Shown: in pieces, positions 43,688 to 51,605 of the stretch
Position numbering within the stretch: position 1 is the stretch's first letter
How the letters are laid out: every line of letters begins with the position of its first letter
Source: an uncultured Mucilaginibacter sp.
GTDB lineage: Bacteria; Bacteroidota; Bacteroidia; Sphingobacteriales; Sphingobacteriaceae
Length of the DNA stretch: 64,000 nt
Assembly: GCA_903864275.1 (NCBI GenBank)
Contig: CAIPFE010000063.1
Location: 116,990-180,989 of the forward strand
Direction of reading: 5' to 3'
The notes under the pieces: model-generated
What the model saw: the letters and a program-made list of their open reading frames with translations, nothing else
Databases searched by the model: none
What the model was told of the DNA's origin: nothing
Made by a program: the position numbers and the translations under genes

Positions 43688-43878
43688 CCCCAACCCTCTT
43701 TCCGGCCTGCCGGAGAGAGGGTGATCCATCCGCCGGTAGGCGGAGCAGATCGGGTGAGTAGATTATCGAAGCGGCATTGGCGCAAATGTATTGCCGTTAT
43801 GCATGGCGACTCGTTAACTCACCCCGGCATCGCTTCGCTTGCCGACCCTCTCTTTGCTGCGCGAAAAGAGGGAGGGTA
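43688..43878. repeat. inverted pair of family-A palindromic repeats
   Basis: Forward unit 43688-43782 and reverse unit 43812-43878, the order opposite to that at 810-990. The pair separates the YciI gene from its sigma factor and ends 20 nt before the sigma start. An extra CCGCCGGTAGGCGG hairpin is present in the forward unit. Confidence 0.82.
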
Positions 43879-43898
43879 AAAAAAGGTATTTTTAATTT

Positions 43899-45125
43899 AT
43901 GGAACAACAGGAATTAATACCGCACTTATTCAGGACAGAGTTCAGGAAAATAACCGCTGTGCTCTGCAAAGCTTTCGGTATTGATAATATGGAAGTCGCG
44001 GAGGACCTGGCCGGTGAAACTTTTTTATCGGCACTGGAAAACTGGCCCTACAAAGGTGTTCCCAAAAATCCAACCGCCTGGCTTTATATGGTCGCGAAAA
44101 ATAAGGCCAAAAATTATATGGCCCGCGATCACGTTTTTTCTGATAAAATTGCCGGACAGGTAATTGCCTCTGCCCCCGAAAGTGCGGAAATTGAAATTGA
44201 CCTGTCTGACAAAAACATTACCGACAGCCAGTTGCAGATGTTATTTGCTGTTTGTCACCCTTCCATTTCGACCGAAGCCCAGGTGGGCCTGGCACTTCGT
44301 ATCCTTTGCGGTTTTGGTATCGACGAAATAGCCAACGCTTTATTATCGAATAAAGAGACTATCAACAAAAGGCTGTTCAGGGCCAAAGAAAAATTACGGA
44401 TCGAAAAAGTAAAAATTGAATTCCCTGGCGAGGCGGAGATCGGCAAACGGTTAGATACTGTGCTTACAACTTTGTATTTGCTTTTCAGTGAAGGCTATTA
44501 TTCGGAAAGCCAGGATGCTGTATTGCGAGAGGACCTTTGCCTGGAGGCGATGCGCTTAACTTATTTGTTGATTGAAAACGAACAAACGAATCAGCCAAAT
44601 GTGAACGCCTTATTTGCTTTGATGTGTTTCCATACCTCTCGTTTCGAAGCCCGGAAAACCGAGAATGGCGAAATAGTTTTATACCACGACCAGGATGAAT
44701 CGCTCTGGAATTATGAACTGATCGCAAAAGGCGCGTACTTTCTTCACCGGGCATCACAGGAGAATGAAATTTCAAAATATCACCTCGAAGCCACCATCGC
44801 TTACTGGAACACGCAGAAGGCCGATACCAAAGAGAAGTGGGAGAATATTTTACACTTCTATAACCTGCTTTTACAACTGGAATATTCGCCCATAGCCGCG
44901 CTTAACCGCACCTATGCGCTGTCAAAAGTTCATGGCAAGCAAGAAGCAATTGTACAGGCAGAAAAATTGCAGCTTACAACTAACCACTTTTACTATACCC
45001 TGCTCGGAGAACTTTACACCGGGGTTGACGATGAAAAAGCCCTTCAAAATTTTCAAAAAGCGTTTGAGCTTGCAAAAACTGCCGCTGATAAACAAACTAT
45101 TCAAAAGAAAATCAAATGTTTTTAG
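43899..45125 (+). CDS. ECF42-type RNA polymerase sigma factor
   Basis: 408 residues. Sigma region 2 is at about 10-75 (EDLAGETFLSALENWPYKGV), region 4 at about 110-170 (GFGIDEIANALLSNKETINK), and then a 230-residue C-terminal extension with helical TPR-like pairs (LNRTYALSKVHGKQEAIVQA). This long tail and the YciI/DGPF neighbour define ECF42, which lacks a classical anti-sigma factor. Targets are often the YciI gene itself; no promoter motif was identified here. Confidence 0.88.
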   Translation: MEQQELIPHLFRTEFRKITAVLCKAFGIDNMEVAEDLAGETFLSALENWPYKGVPKNPTAWLYMVAKNKAKNYMARDHVFSDKIAGQVIASAPESAEIEIDLSDKNITDSQLQMLFAVCHPSISTEAQVGLALRILCGFGIDEIANALLSNKETINKRLFRAKEKLRIEKVKIEFPGEAEIGKRLDTVLTTLYLLFSEGYYSESQDAVLREDLCLEAMRLTYLLIENEQTNQPNVNALFALMCFHTSRFEARKTENGEIVLYHDQDESLWNYELIAKGAYFLHRASQENEISKYHLEATIAYWNTQKADTKEKWENILHFYNLLLQLEYSPIAALNRTYALSKVHGKQEAIVQAEKLQLTTNHFYYTLLGELYTGVDDEKALQNFQKAFELAKTAADKQTIQKKIKCF

Positions 45126-45133
45126 ATATTATT

Positions 45134-45166
45134 AGATTTGACAACTTTTAAAAAGTTGTCAAATCT
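45134..45166. repeat. 33-nt near-perfect palindrome after the sigma gene
   Basis: 16-bp perfect arms (AGATTTGACAACTTTT / AAAAGTTGTCAAATCT) around one A, 8 nt after the sigma stop and 10 nt before the MmcQ/YjbR ATG. It could attenuate read-through; without a trailing T-run it may equally be a dispersed repeat. Confidence 0.7.
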
Positions 45167-45176
45167 CTTCACTCAA

Positions 45177-45587
45177 ATGAATAACAGGCACCAATGGCGG
45201 CATAATGTTTCCCTGAAACTACAGGAGATCGAGACCGTTGTTTATTTGGAATTTGTACGTAAAACAATCCAGCATCTGCCCGGTGTTATTGAAAGACCGA
45301 GCTACAGTACTCCGGGTTTCTTTGCAGGCAAAAAACTGTTTGCACGTTTGAAAGAAGACGGCGAAACGCTTGTGGTGCAAACTTATGAAAGGGAGAAATG
45401 GATGGAGGCCGATCCGCTTACCTTTTTTATCACCGACCATTACCTCAATTATGATTATATGCTGGTAGCGCTTAAAACCGTTTCGCCAGACGACCTGGCA
45501 AAACTATTGGTAATTGCCTGGTGTAACCGCGCCACAAACAAACTTATAAAGGAGTACGAGGACCAGGGCTACACTAAACCATTTTAA
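45177..45587 (+). CDS. MmcQ/YjbR family protein
   Basis: 136 residues from the ATG at 45177; a TTG at 45138 inside the palindrome is a poor alternative. The fold signature is LPGVIERPSYSTPGFFAGKK, then FARLKEDGETLVV and a C-terminal helix (LAKLLVIAWCNRATNKLIKE). The family has a CyaY-like fold and may bind DNA; its role is unknown. It ends 2 nt before a cupin gene, so the two share a transcript. Confidence 0.8.
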   Translation: MNNRHQWRHNVSLKLQEIETVVYLEFVRKTIQHLPGVIERPSYSTPGFFAGKKLFARLKEDGETLVVQTYEREKWMEADPLTFFITDHYLNYDYMLVALKTVSPDDLAKLLVIAWCNRATNKLIKEYEDQGYTKPF

Positions 45588-45589
45588 AA

Positions 45590-45931
45590 ATGATCACCTC
45601 TGCCGATAATGCCGAACATTATACCTGGGGCGCCCAATGTGACGGCTGGCCCTTATTACGGACAGATAGTTTGAGTGTAATACAGGAACGAATGCCCCCC
45701 GGAACGAGCGAACAATTGCACTTTCACGAGCGGGCACAGCAAGTGTTTTACATTCTATCGGGCACGGCAACGTTTGAAATTGAGGGAGAAATAAAAACCG
45801 TTAATCCGAGTCAATCAATTCACATCCTTCCTAATATTAGACATCGTATACTTAATAATGGCGATACGGATCTGCACTTTTTGGTGATATCGGAGCCTAA
45901 GACGCTCGGGGATCGGGTGAATTTGGGGTAG
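45590..45931 (+). CDS. small cupin protein
   Basis: 113 residues, one cupin barrel. Motif 1 is EQLHFHERAQQVFYILSGTA with the metal-binding His and a Glu-to-Gln change at one ligand position. Motif 2 is IHILPNIRHRILNNGD. It starts 2 nt after the MmcQ/YjbR gene. The ligand is unknown. Confidence 0.8.
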   Translation: MITSADNAEHYTWGAQCDGWPLLRTDSLSVIQERMPPGTSEQLHFHERAQQVFYILSGTATFEIEGEIKTVNPSQSIHILPNIRHRILNNGDTDLHFLVISEPKTLGDRVNLG

Positions 45932-45937
45932 TCGGTT

Positions 45938-46412
45938 CATACCCCCCCTCCGTTTCCTTCGTAACGGCCGTCATACCCCCTGTGTCTCCTTTGTCGACAT
46001 CTCCCCCTAGCTTAGGGGGAGAAAGATCAAGTTACAAACGCGCCATACCCCCTCTGTCTCCTTTGTCGACATCTCCCCCTAAGCTTAGGGGGAGAAACAC
46101 ACGGCATACCCCATATTTTTGTATGAACCTTCTCCTCCCCTAAATTTAGGGGAGGCCGGGCGGGGTAAAAACGCGCCATACCCCCTCTGTCTCCTACGTC
46201 GACATCTCCCCCTAAGCTCAGGGGGAGAAGCATCTGGTACAACCTGAATTTTGCGGGAACCTTCTCCTCCCCTATTTTTAGGGGAGGCCGGGAGGGGTAA
46301 AAACGTCGACATCTCCCCCTAAGCTTAGGGGGAGAAGCATCTGGTACAACCTGAATTTTGCGGGAACCTTCTCCTCCCCTATTTTTAGGGGAGGCCGGGA
46401 GGGGTACGCAGG
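45938..46412. repeat. tandem array of double-palindrome units (family B-long)
   Basis: The 525-nt gap 45932-46456 is almost wholly repeats. GTCGACATCTCCCCCTAAGC begins units at 45993, 46065, 46198 and 46305. The last two units are tandem with a 107-nt period and differ at one base over most of their length. A full unit holds two palindromes, CTCCCCCTAAGC/GCTTAGGGGGAG and CTCCCCT(A/T-rich)AGGGGAG, joined by a ~40-nt spacer, and ends GGCCGGGAGGGGTA. A lead segment CATACCCCCTCTGTCTCCTT precedes the earlier units. Long readings across it are repeat artefacts. Confidence 0.92.
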
Positions 46413-46456
46413 ATAAACAGCCGACCAGTATAAAAAACAAACTATATATTAGTACT

Positions 46457-46840
46457 ATGAATATAGTAACCGAATTCTGCCGCCAGCTCCGCAACAATCC
46501 GACCCCGGCAGAAAAGGTATTATGGGAGCGGTTAAGAAAACGCAGCGTGAACGGCGAGAAATTTCTGAGACAATTCCCAATATTTATCATCCAGGGATTG
46601 GGTAGAAAAACGTTCTACATAGCGGATTTTTACTGTGCCAGGCACAAATTGGTTATTGAGGTAGATGGCCCCATCCATTTATTAAAAAAGGAATATGACG
46701 ATAACAGGGATATAGTGATGAAAGAATGGGGCTTTTCAATTATAAGGTTTACCAATGAGGAGGTCTTTGACGGGTTAGACAGTGTGGTCGATAAAATTGA
46801 TAATTACATTTTGACAAATAACATCGACGAAGTTTTTTAG
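46457..46840 (+). CDS. DUF559 endonuclease-like protein (Vsr/PD-(D/E)xK fold)
   Basis: 127 residues from the ATG at 46457. Upstream in-frame codons run into the repeat array and give a nonsense peptide. The nuclease core is intact: D57 in IADFYC, E68 and D70 in VIEVDG, H74, and the FSIIRFTNEEV strand. N-terminal NPTPAEKVLWERLRKR is typical of DUF559. Related Vsr proteins nick DNA at mismatches; DUF559 function is not established. The gene begins 44 nt after the double-palindrome array, so a link with those repeats is worth testing. Confidence 0.87.
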   Translation: MNIVTEFCRQLRNNPTPAEKVLWERLRKRSVNGEKFLRQFPIFIIQGLGRKTFYIADFYCARHKLVIEVDGPIHLLKKEYDDNRDIVMKEWGFSIIRFTNEEVFDGLDSVVDKIDNYILTNNIDEVF

Positions 46841-46853
46841 CTTTGGATAAATT

Positions 46854-47273
46854 ATGAGCACCCCCTTCAACCGCCCCATCCGTGTATTAGTTGCCAAAGT
46901 GGGCCTCGACGGGCACGACCGCGGCGCACGCATCATCGCCACATCCCTCCGCGATGCGGGTATGGAAGTGATTTATACAGGCTTGCGGCAAACGCCTGAG
47001 ATGGTTGTAAATACAGCCTTGCAGGAGGATGTGGATGCTATTGGTATTTCGATACTGTCAGGTGCGCACATGACGGTTTTCCCAAAGATCATCAATCTTA
47101 TAAAAGAAAAAGGCATGGATGATGTGCTGGTTACCGGCGGGGGCATTATTCCCCAGGATGATATGGATGCTTTAAAGAAGATAGGCGTGGGCGAACTTTT
47201 CCCTCCGGGAACAAATACCAAAGATATTGTAAAGTATATAACGGATTGGGTGCAACTGCACCGTAATTTTTAA
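46854..47273 (+). CDS. stand-alone cobalamin (B12)-binding protein, methylmalonyl-CoA mutase C-domain type
   Basis: 139 residues. The B12-ligating motif GLDGHDRGA with its His is near residue 19, followed by ISILSGAHM and LVTGGGIIPQDD, as in the C-terminal domain of methylmalonyl-CoA mutase and isobutyryl-CoA mutase small subunits. No catalytic large subunit is present; it must be encoded elsewhere or the protein has another partner. It is 11 nt before an enoyl-CoA hydratase gene, which supports a role in acyl-CoA metabolism. Confidence 0.88.
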   Translation: MSTPFNRPIRVLVAKVGLDGHDRGARIIATSLRDAGMEVIYTGLRQTPEMVVNTALQEDVDAIGISILSGAHMTVFPKIINLIKEKGMDDVLVTGGGIIPQDDMDALKKIGVGELFPPGTNTKDIVKYITDWVQLHRNF

Positions 47274-47284
47274 AACGGATCATC

Positions 47285-48067
47285 ATGTCATTTCAAAACT
47301 TATTGATCGAACATAAGGAACGCATACAATATATTATAGTGAACCGCGAGAGCAAGCTGAATGCGCTGAACAAAGCAACGATTGCCGAGCTGCATACTGC
47401 TTTCTACGATGCTTTCCAAAATCATGGGGTTGGCGGAATAATTTTAACTGGCGCAGGCCAAAAGGCATTTGTAGCAGGCGCGGATATTTCGGAGTTTTCA
47501 GATATTAGCGTGGATGATGGCGATAATATAGCCCGCAATGGGCAAACATTGGTTTTTGACCTGATAGAGAATGGAAATAAACCCGTGATAGCTGCAATAA
47601 ATGGTTTCGCCTTGGGCGGAGGTTTGGAACTGGCCATGGCCTGTCATATCCGCGTTGCTGCCGATACAGCCAAAATGGGTTTGCCCGAAGTCACCTTAGG
47701 ATTGATACCCGGCTATGGCGGCACGCAGCGCTTAACCCAGTTAATTGGAAAAGGCAAAGCTTTGGAAATGATTATGACAGCTGATATGATAACAGCAGCC
47801 GAAGCGCTTCAGCATGGCCTGGTTAACCACGTGGTAAGCCAGGAAAGTTTATTGCCAAAAGCCGAAGAAATACTAAATAAGATATTGTTACGGGCGCCGC
47901 TGGCCATTGCATCGGCCATAACGGCAGTGAATGCGGCAGCAAAAGACGGTGTAAATGGTTTTGAAGTGGAAATGGAGGAATTTTCAAAATGCTTTGCTAC
48001 AAAAGATCTGCAAGAAGGGATATCGGCCTTTTTGCAAAAACGCAAAGCAGGTTTTAAAGGTGAGTAA
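47285..48067 (+). CDS. enoyl-CoA hydratase/isomerase (crotonase)
   Basis: 260 residues. The oxyanion blocks AGADISEFSD and GGGLELAMACH, and both acid/base glutamates (in GGLELA and GLPEVTLGLIPGYGG), are present, so hydratase activity is likely. It hydrates trans-2-enoyl-CoA in fatty- or branched-chain acid breakdown. Co-transcribed with the B12-binding gene. Confidence 0.88.
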   Translation: MSFQNLLIEHKERIQYIIVNRESKLNALNKATIAELHTAFYDAFQNHGVGGIILTGAGQKAFVAGADISEFSDISVDDGDNIARNGQTLVFDLIENGNKPVIAAINGFALGGGLELAMACHIRVAADTAKMGLPEVTLGLIPGYGGTQRLTQLIGKGKALEMIMTADMITAAEALQHGLVNHVVSQESLLPKAEEILNKILLRAPLAIASAITAVNAAAKDGVNGFEVEMEEFSKCFATKDLQEGISAFLQKRKAGFKGE

Positions 48068-48235
48068 TGGAGTTTTTTGATGCTTTTTTATGAAAAAGCA
48101 AATGAGGTTAAGTAACTTATTCGCAGATTTATAACTTTTATTCATACAAAAACGTATGATAAGATTAAATTTATAAATTAGCACTTTGGAATGCAAATCT
48201 GCCTGCTGACCTATGTATAAACAGTAATAACTGAT

Positions 48236-49642
48236 ATGAAGAAAATACTCATCATAGATGATGAAGTGAATGTTGCGTTATTGCTTTCGAAGTTTTTAAC
48301 GCGAAACGGGTTTGATGTCACTACGGCATCAACCGGCACCATTGGGATGGAGTACCTGAAAAACGGGGACTTCAATCTTGTATTGTGCGATTTCAGGCTG
48401 GAAGATACCGACGGCCGCGAAATGCTTAAAAACATAAAAACGCATTATCCTAAAACGGGCGTGATCATTATTACCGGTTATTCGGATATTAAGATGGCCG
48501 TTGAGTTGATAAAAATGGGCGCGTACGATTATATCACAAAACCATTATATCCTGATGAAATATTAAATACCATTACCAAAGCCATTGAAACCCATTATGC
48601 GCTGGTTGAGGATACGAGTGAACACATCATCAGTGATAAATCAAGCAAAGAATATAAGAAGCAGGTTTTAGCAGGAGATTTTGTAACCGGCACCAGCAGG
48701 GTATCCCGCGAGTTGATACGGCAGATAGATTTGGTGGCCCCAACCAATTACAGCGTGATCATTATGGGCGAAAGTGGTACCGGCAAAGAGTCGGTTGCTA
48801 AAAGCATACACCTTAACAGTCCCCGTTACAACCAGCCGTTTGTCGCCATGGATTGTGGCTCGCTTACAAAGGAACTTGCGGCCAGCGAATTTTTTGGCCA
48901 CGAAAAAGGGTCGTTTACCGGTGCTTTATACACAAAAATAGGGCATTTTGAAATGGCAAACGGGGGCACACTGTTTCTCGACGAAGTAGGTAACCTCTCG
49001 TACGAGATACAGGCCGCTTTGTTAAGGACAGTACAGGAAAGAAAAGTAAAAAGAATAGGCAGTACCAAGGAGATCAGCCTTGATGTGCGCATTATTATAG
49101 CCACGAACGAAAACCTGCAGGAAGGAATACAAAAAGGAAGGTTCAGGGAAGACTTGTACCATCGTTTTAATGAGTTCAGTATTTACATCCCGCCCCTGCG
49201 CGAGCGGGGCAGCGATATTATGTTGCTGGCCGATCATTTTCTAAAGCTTGCCAACCACGAGCTTGGGCGTAATGTCATCTCTTTTTCACCCGAAGTAGTT
49301 GAATGTTTTATGAATTACCGCTGGCAGGGCAATATCCGTGAAATGAAAAACGTGGTACGAAGAGCAACTTTACTTACAGAAGGCAGTGAGATTACCATGA
49401 AGGCCTTGCCGCTTGAAATTTCAAACTTTAAAATGCCGGTGTACGACTATTCAAACCCGATTGAAGGTTTTGAAATAAAGGAAAAAGGCCATGACCTTAA
49501 AAATGCCGCGCTCGAGGCTGAGTATGAAATAATTTTAAAAGTGTTAAGGGAAGTAAACTTCAATAAAACCAAAGCGGCTGAAATATTAAATATCGACCGC
49601 AAGACCTTGTATAACAAAATGAAGGCCATTAATATCAAATAA
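48236..49642 (+). CDS. NtrC-type sigma-54-dependent response regulator
   Basis: 468 residues. Receiver domain 1-120 with phospho-acceptor D52 (LCDFRLEDTDG). AAA+ domain about 155-390 with Walker A GESGTGKES, the sigma-54 contact loop as GSFTGA in place of the usual GAFTGA, and Walker B GGTLFLDEV. The Fis-type helix-turn-helix is at the end (NKTAAEILNIDRKTLYNKM-like). It activates sigma-54 promoters on phosphorylation. No full kinase is beside it; a 76-residue H-box protein starts directly after its stop. Confidence 0.92.
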   Translation: MKKILIIDDEVNVALLLSKFLTRNGFDVTTASTGTIGMEYLKNGDFNLVLCDFRLEDTDGREMLKNIKTHYPKTGVIIITGYSDIKMAVELIKMGAYDYITKPLYPDEILNTITKAIETHYALVEDTSEHIISDKSSKEYKKQVLAGDFVTGTSRVSRELIRQIDLVAPTNYSVIIMGESGTGKESVAKSIHLNSPRYNQPFVAMDCGSLTKELAASEFFGHEKGSFTGALYTKIGHFEMANGGTLFLDEVGNLSYEIQAALLRTVQERKVKRIGSTKEISLDVRIIIATNENLQEGIQKGRFREDLYHRFNEFSIYIPPLRERGSDIMLLADHFLKLANHELGRNVISFSPEVVECFMNYRWQGNIREMKNVVRRATLLTEGSEITMKALPLEISNFKMPVYDYSNPIEGFEIKEKGHDLKNAALEAEYEIILKVLREVNFNKTKAAEILNIDRKTLYNKMKAINIK

Positions 49643-49873
49643 ATGAAGTCATCTTCTGAAGATAACGCCGCACGTAAAAAAGAGGGTGATAATAATGCTT
49701 TGGCAATACTGAGGCACGATATAAATAACCAGCTTTCAAACATTCTTTTAGCGTTGGAACAGCTGCGCTATGAAATGCCCGATGCATCTGCGGACTGTAT
49801 CTTCTACCTCGACTCTATTTCTACAAGTGCAGAAAAAATAAGCACATTGCTTAAGGAAAGTGATAAAGGTTGA
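49643..49873 (+). CDS. small H-box protein, isolated histidine-kinase dimerisation-like helix pair
   Basis: 76 residues; its ATG follows the regulator's TAA with no gap. The sequence ILRHDINNQLSNILLALEQL resembles the H-box of HisKA domains (HDxxNxLS), followed by a second helix with SISTSAEKISTLL. There is no ATP-binding domain, so it cannot phosphorylate itself. It could be a phosphotransfer or blocking partner for the NtrC-type regulator. Residues suggest this; no family is recognised. Confidence 0.6.
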   Translation: MKSSSEDNAARKKEGDNNALAILRHDINNQLSNILLALEQLRYEMPDASADCIFYLDSISTSAEKISTLLKESDKG

Positions 49874-49876
49874 ATA

Positions 49877-49975
49877 AGTTTATTAAGTGGATGGTTGATT
49901 AAGTTCAGTTCTGCCACATTTGGTATGGTCAACTACTCTCCAAATCAACTTAATCCAACTTAATCAACTACCTCA
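49877..49975. repeat. TTGATTAAGTT / AACTTAATCAA repeat with dyad symmetry
   Basis: A degenerate heptad stretch on the left (AAGTTTATTAAGTGGATGGT) is answered by a complementary one on the right (CAACTTAATCCAACTTAATC). It fills most of the gap before the AI-2E-type gene. Confidence 0.5.
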
Positions 49976-50043
49976 AAAAATATTATCCCTCCAATAAAAC
50001 TTTTTCAGGCTTTTCGGTTTATATTAGGGGAATTTAAGCCTTA

Positions 50044-51087
50044 ATGTCGGTCTTCAACTACAAACAGCGCAATAATATCACACTGGCGGGGATCATTATC
50101 CTGGGCTGTTTCCTTGTTTATGCCTTGAGTGGTTTGTTTAGTTCTATCCTTGGGGCCATCATTATTTTTACGATTTCCAGGCCGGTATATTTAGCGCTGG
50201 TCGAGAAAAAAGGCTGGAACAAGTCTGTAGTTGCGGTAATGATCATGTTTACCTCGCTTGTCGTGATTATAATCCCGATGATGTCATTAAGCATTATGGT
50301 GGTGGGAAAGATCAGCGGCATCAACCGAAACTCTTTCGACCTCCAGGGCTGGATCACAAAAGTTGATGAATACGCAGGCACTAACTTTAACCAGGCGCAT
50401 TTTGCCGAAAACACTATGCAAAAGCTGGGGACAATTGCTACCGACCTTTTCCCTTCAATTTTAGGAAGCGCCGCCAGCATCCTGATAACCCTATTGGTAA
50501 TGTATTTTTTATTGTATTTTATGCTGGTGCAAATGCGCGGGTTTGAAGCTGCTTTGCTAAAATATGCCCCTTTCAGGGAACAGCATGCTTTAAAATTCGC
50601 AACCGCATTACGTAATGCAACTTACGCCAATGTATTGGGGCAAGGTATCATCGCGCTTACCCAGGGTTTTTTACTGGCAAGTGGCTTTTGGCTTTTTGGT
50701 TTACCCGACCCGGTTTTTTGGGGCGTGATCGGTGCATTTATTTCATTTTTGCCAGTTGTAGGCGCCCCTACGCTAAGTATACCTGCAAGTATCATATTAT
50801 TCGCGCAGGGCCATACCTTAAAAGGGATATTGTTGCTAATCTATGGGCTCTTGTTTATTGGCAATATCGACAATTTTTTAAGGATGATCATCAACAGACG
50901 GATAGCAAATACCCATCCGTTGATATCAATTATCGGTGTTTTTATCGGCATACCGCTTTTTGGAATTCTTGGACTGGTTTTTGGGCCCTTATTGTTATCT
51001 TACTTTTTATTGCTATTGGAGATTTATGAAACCAACAGGATGGCGGCCGACAGGCTTGAACGAATACGAAGCGGGCCGGATACATAA
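50044..51087 (+). CDS. AI-2E family transporter (second paralogue)
   Basis: 347 residues, about eight helices. The core WGVIGAFISFLPVVGAPTLS and LIYGLLFIGNIDNFLRMIIN match PerM-like permeases; the N-terminal half (about 60-170) forms the variable domain. It differs strongly from the paralogue at 18673-19722. Substrate unknown. Monocistronic. Confidence 0.86.
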   Translation: MSVFNYKQRNNITLAGIIILGCFLVYALSGLFSSILGAIIIFTISRPVYLALVEKKGWNKSVVAVMIMFTSLVVIIIPMMSLSIMVVGKISGINRNSFDLQGWITKVDEYAGTNFNQAHFAENTMQKLGTIATDLFPSILGSAASILITLLVMYFLLYFMLVQMRGFEAALLKYAPFREQHALKFATALRNATYANVLGQGIIALTQGFLLASGFWLFGLPDPVFWGVIGAFISFLPVVGAPTLSIPASIILFAQGHTLKGILLLIYGLLFIGNIDNFLRMIINRRIANTHPLISIIGVFIGIPLFGILGLVFGPLLLSYFLLLLEIYETNRMAADRLERIRSGPDT

Positions 51088-51100
51088 TCTAATAAATTCG

Positions 51101-51108
51101 TACTTTTG
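51101..51108 (+). promoter_or_regulatory. Bacteroidota -7 element TACTTTTG
   Basis: Exact TAnnTTTG match, 137 nt before the YtxH gene, implying a long 5' leader. No clear -33 TTG is present. Confidence 0.4.
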
Positions 51109-51245
51109 CATGCATGTTGACTCGTCAGCATTTTTTGAAATATTTGCGGTAAATAAAGGACAAATAGTCTGATTGGTAACATTTGGCAGGATATTTAATC
51201 ATATTTAAAACAATTAATCAAATAATAATTTATAGTTTATAGTTT

Positions 51246-51512
51246 ATGAAAGACAACTCAAAAGTATTTGTCGCCTTGCTGGTAGGGCTGGCGGCAGGAG
51301 CAGCACTCGGGATATTATTTGCGCCTGATAAAGGCAATGAAACACGTGATAAACTTGCTGACTCATTGAAAAACCTGGGCGATTCAATTAAAGAAACTGC
51401 CGCAACAGAAATTAACAACCTTATCGGGTTAAAAGATAAAGTTGTAGATAATATTAAATCAAAGATCAATAGTGTTGAGCAGGAATACCAGGATGACCTG
51501 GAACATGCATAA
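51246..51512 (+). CDS. YtxH-domain small membrane protein
   Basis: 88 residues. The N-terminal glycine-rich helix VALLVGLAAGAALGILFAPDKG is the YtxH signature. An amphipathic helical tail follows (KLADSLKNLGDSIKETAATE). YtxH proteins are envelope-stress-linked and of unknown mechanism. It leads a cluster with a holin-like protein and an unknown. Confidence 0.85.
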   Translation: MKDNSKVFVALLVGLAAGAALGILFAPDKGNETRDKLADSLKNLGDSIKETAATEINNLIGLKDKVVDNIKSKINSVEQEYQDDLEHA

Positions 51513-51529
51513 TAATATATAAAGTCAGC

Positions 51530-51596
51530 GGTCATTGGTCATTAGTCATTGGTGAAAAGTTCACCAATGGCCAGTGACTAATGGCCAATGACCAAA
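51530..51596. repeat. heptad-phased inverted repeat (TTGGTCA)
   Basis: GGTCATTGGTCATTAGTCAT on the left is complementary to ATGGCCAGTGACTAATGGCC on the right, giving a strong hairpin with 7-nt periodicity. It includes an ATG at 51588 that is probably not the real start of the next gene. Confidence 0.7.
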
Positions 51597-51605
51597 ACTA
51601 AAACT

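Noticed and set aside
45938..46412. Possible CRISPR array
   Set aside because: Units are palindromic and vary in spacing (72, 133, 107 nt), the spacers are themselves repeated, and no cas genes are present.
46027..46590. Long minus-strand reading frame through the repeat array and DUF559 5' end
   Set aside because: Its peptide is several copies of the same repeat-derived segment (ASPPKLRGRC-like), and it overlaps the better-supported DUF559 gene on the other strand.
48150..48235. Sigma-54 promoter before the NtrC-type gene (TTGGAATGCAAATCTGCC)
   Set aside because: The GG-to-GC distance is 11 nt, not 10, and the CAC part of the -24 box is absent.
51588..51605. Start of the holin-like gene at 51588
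   Set aside because: It lies within the inverted heptad repeat; the ATG at 51606 gives the expected N-terminus.
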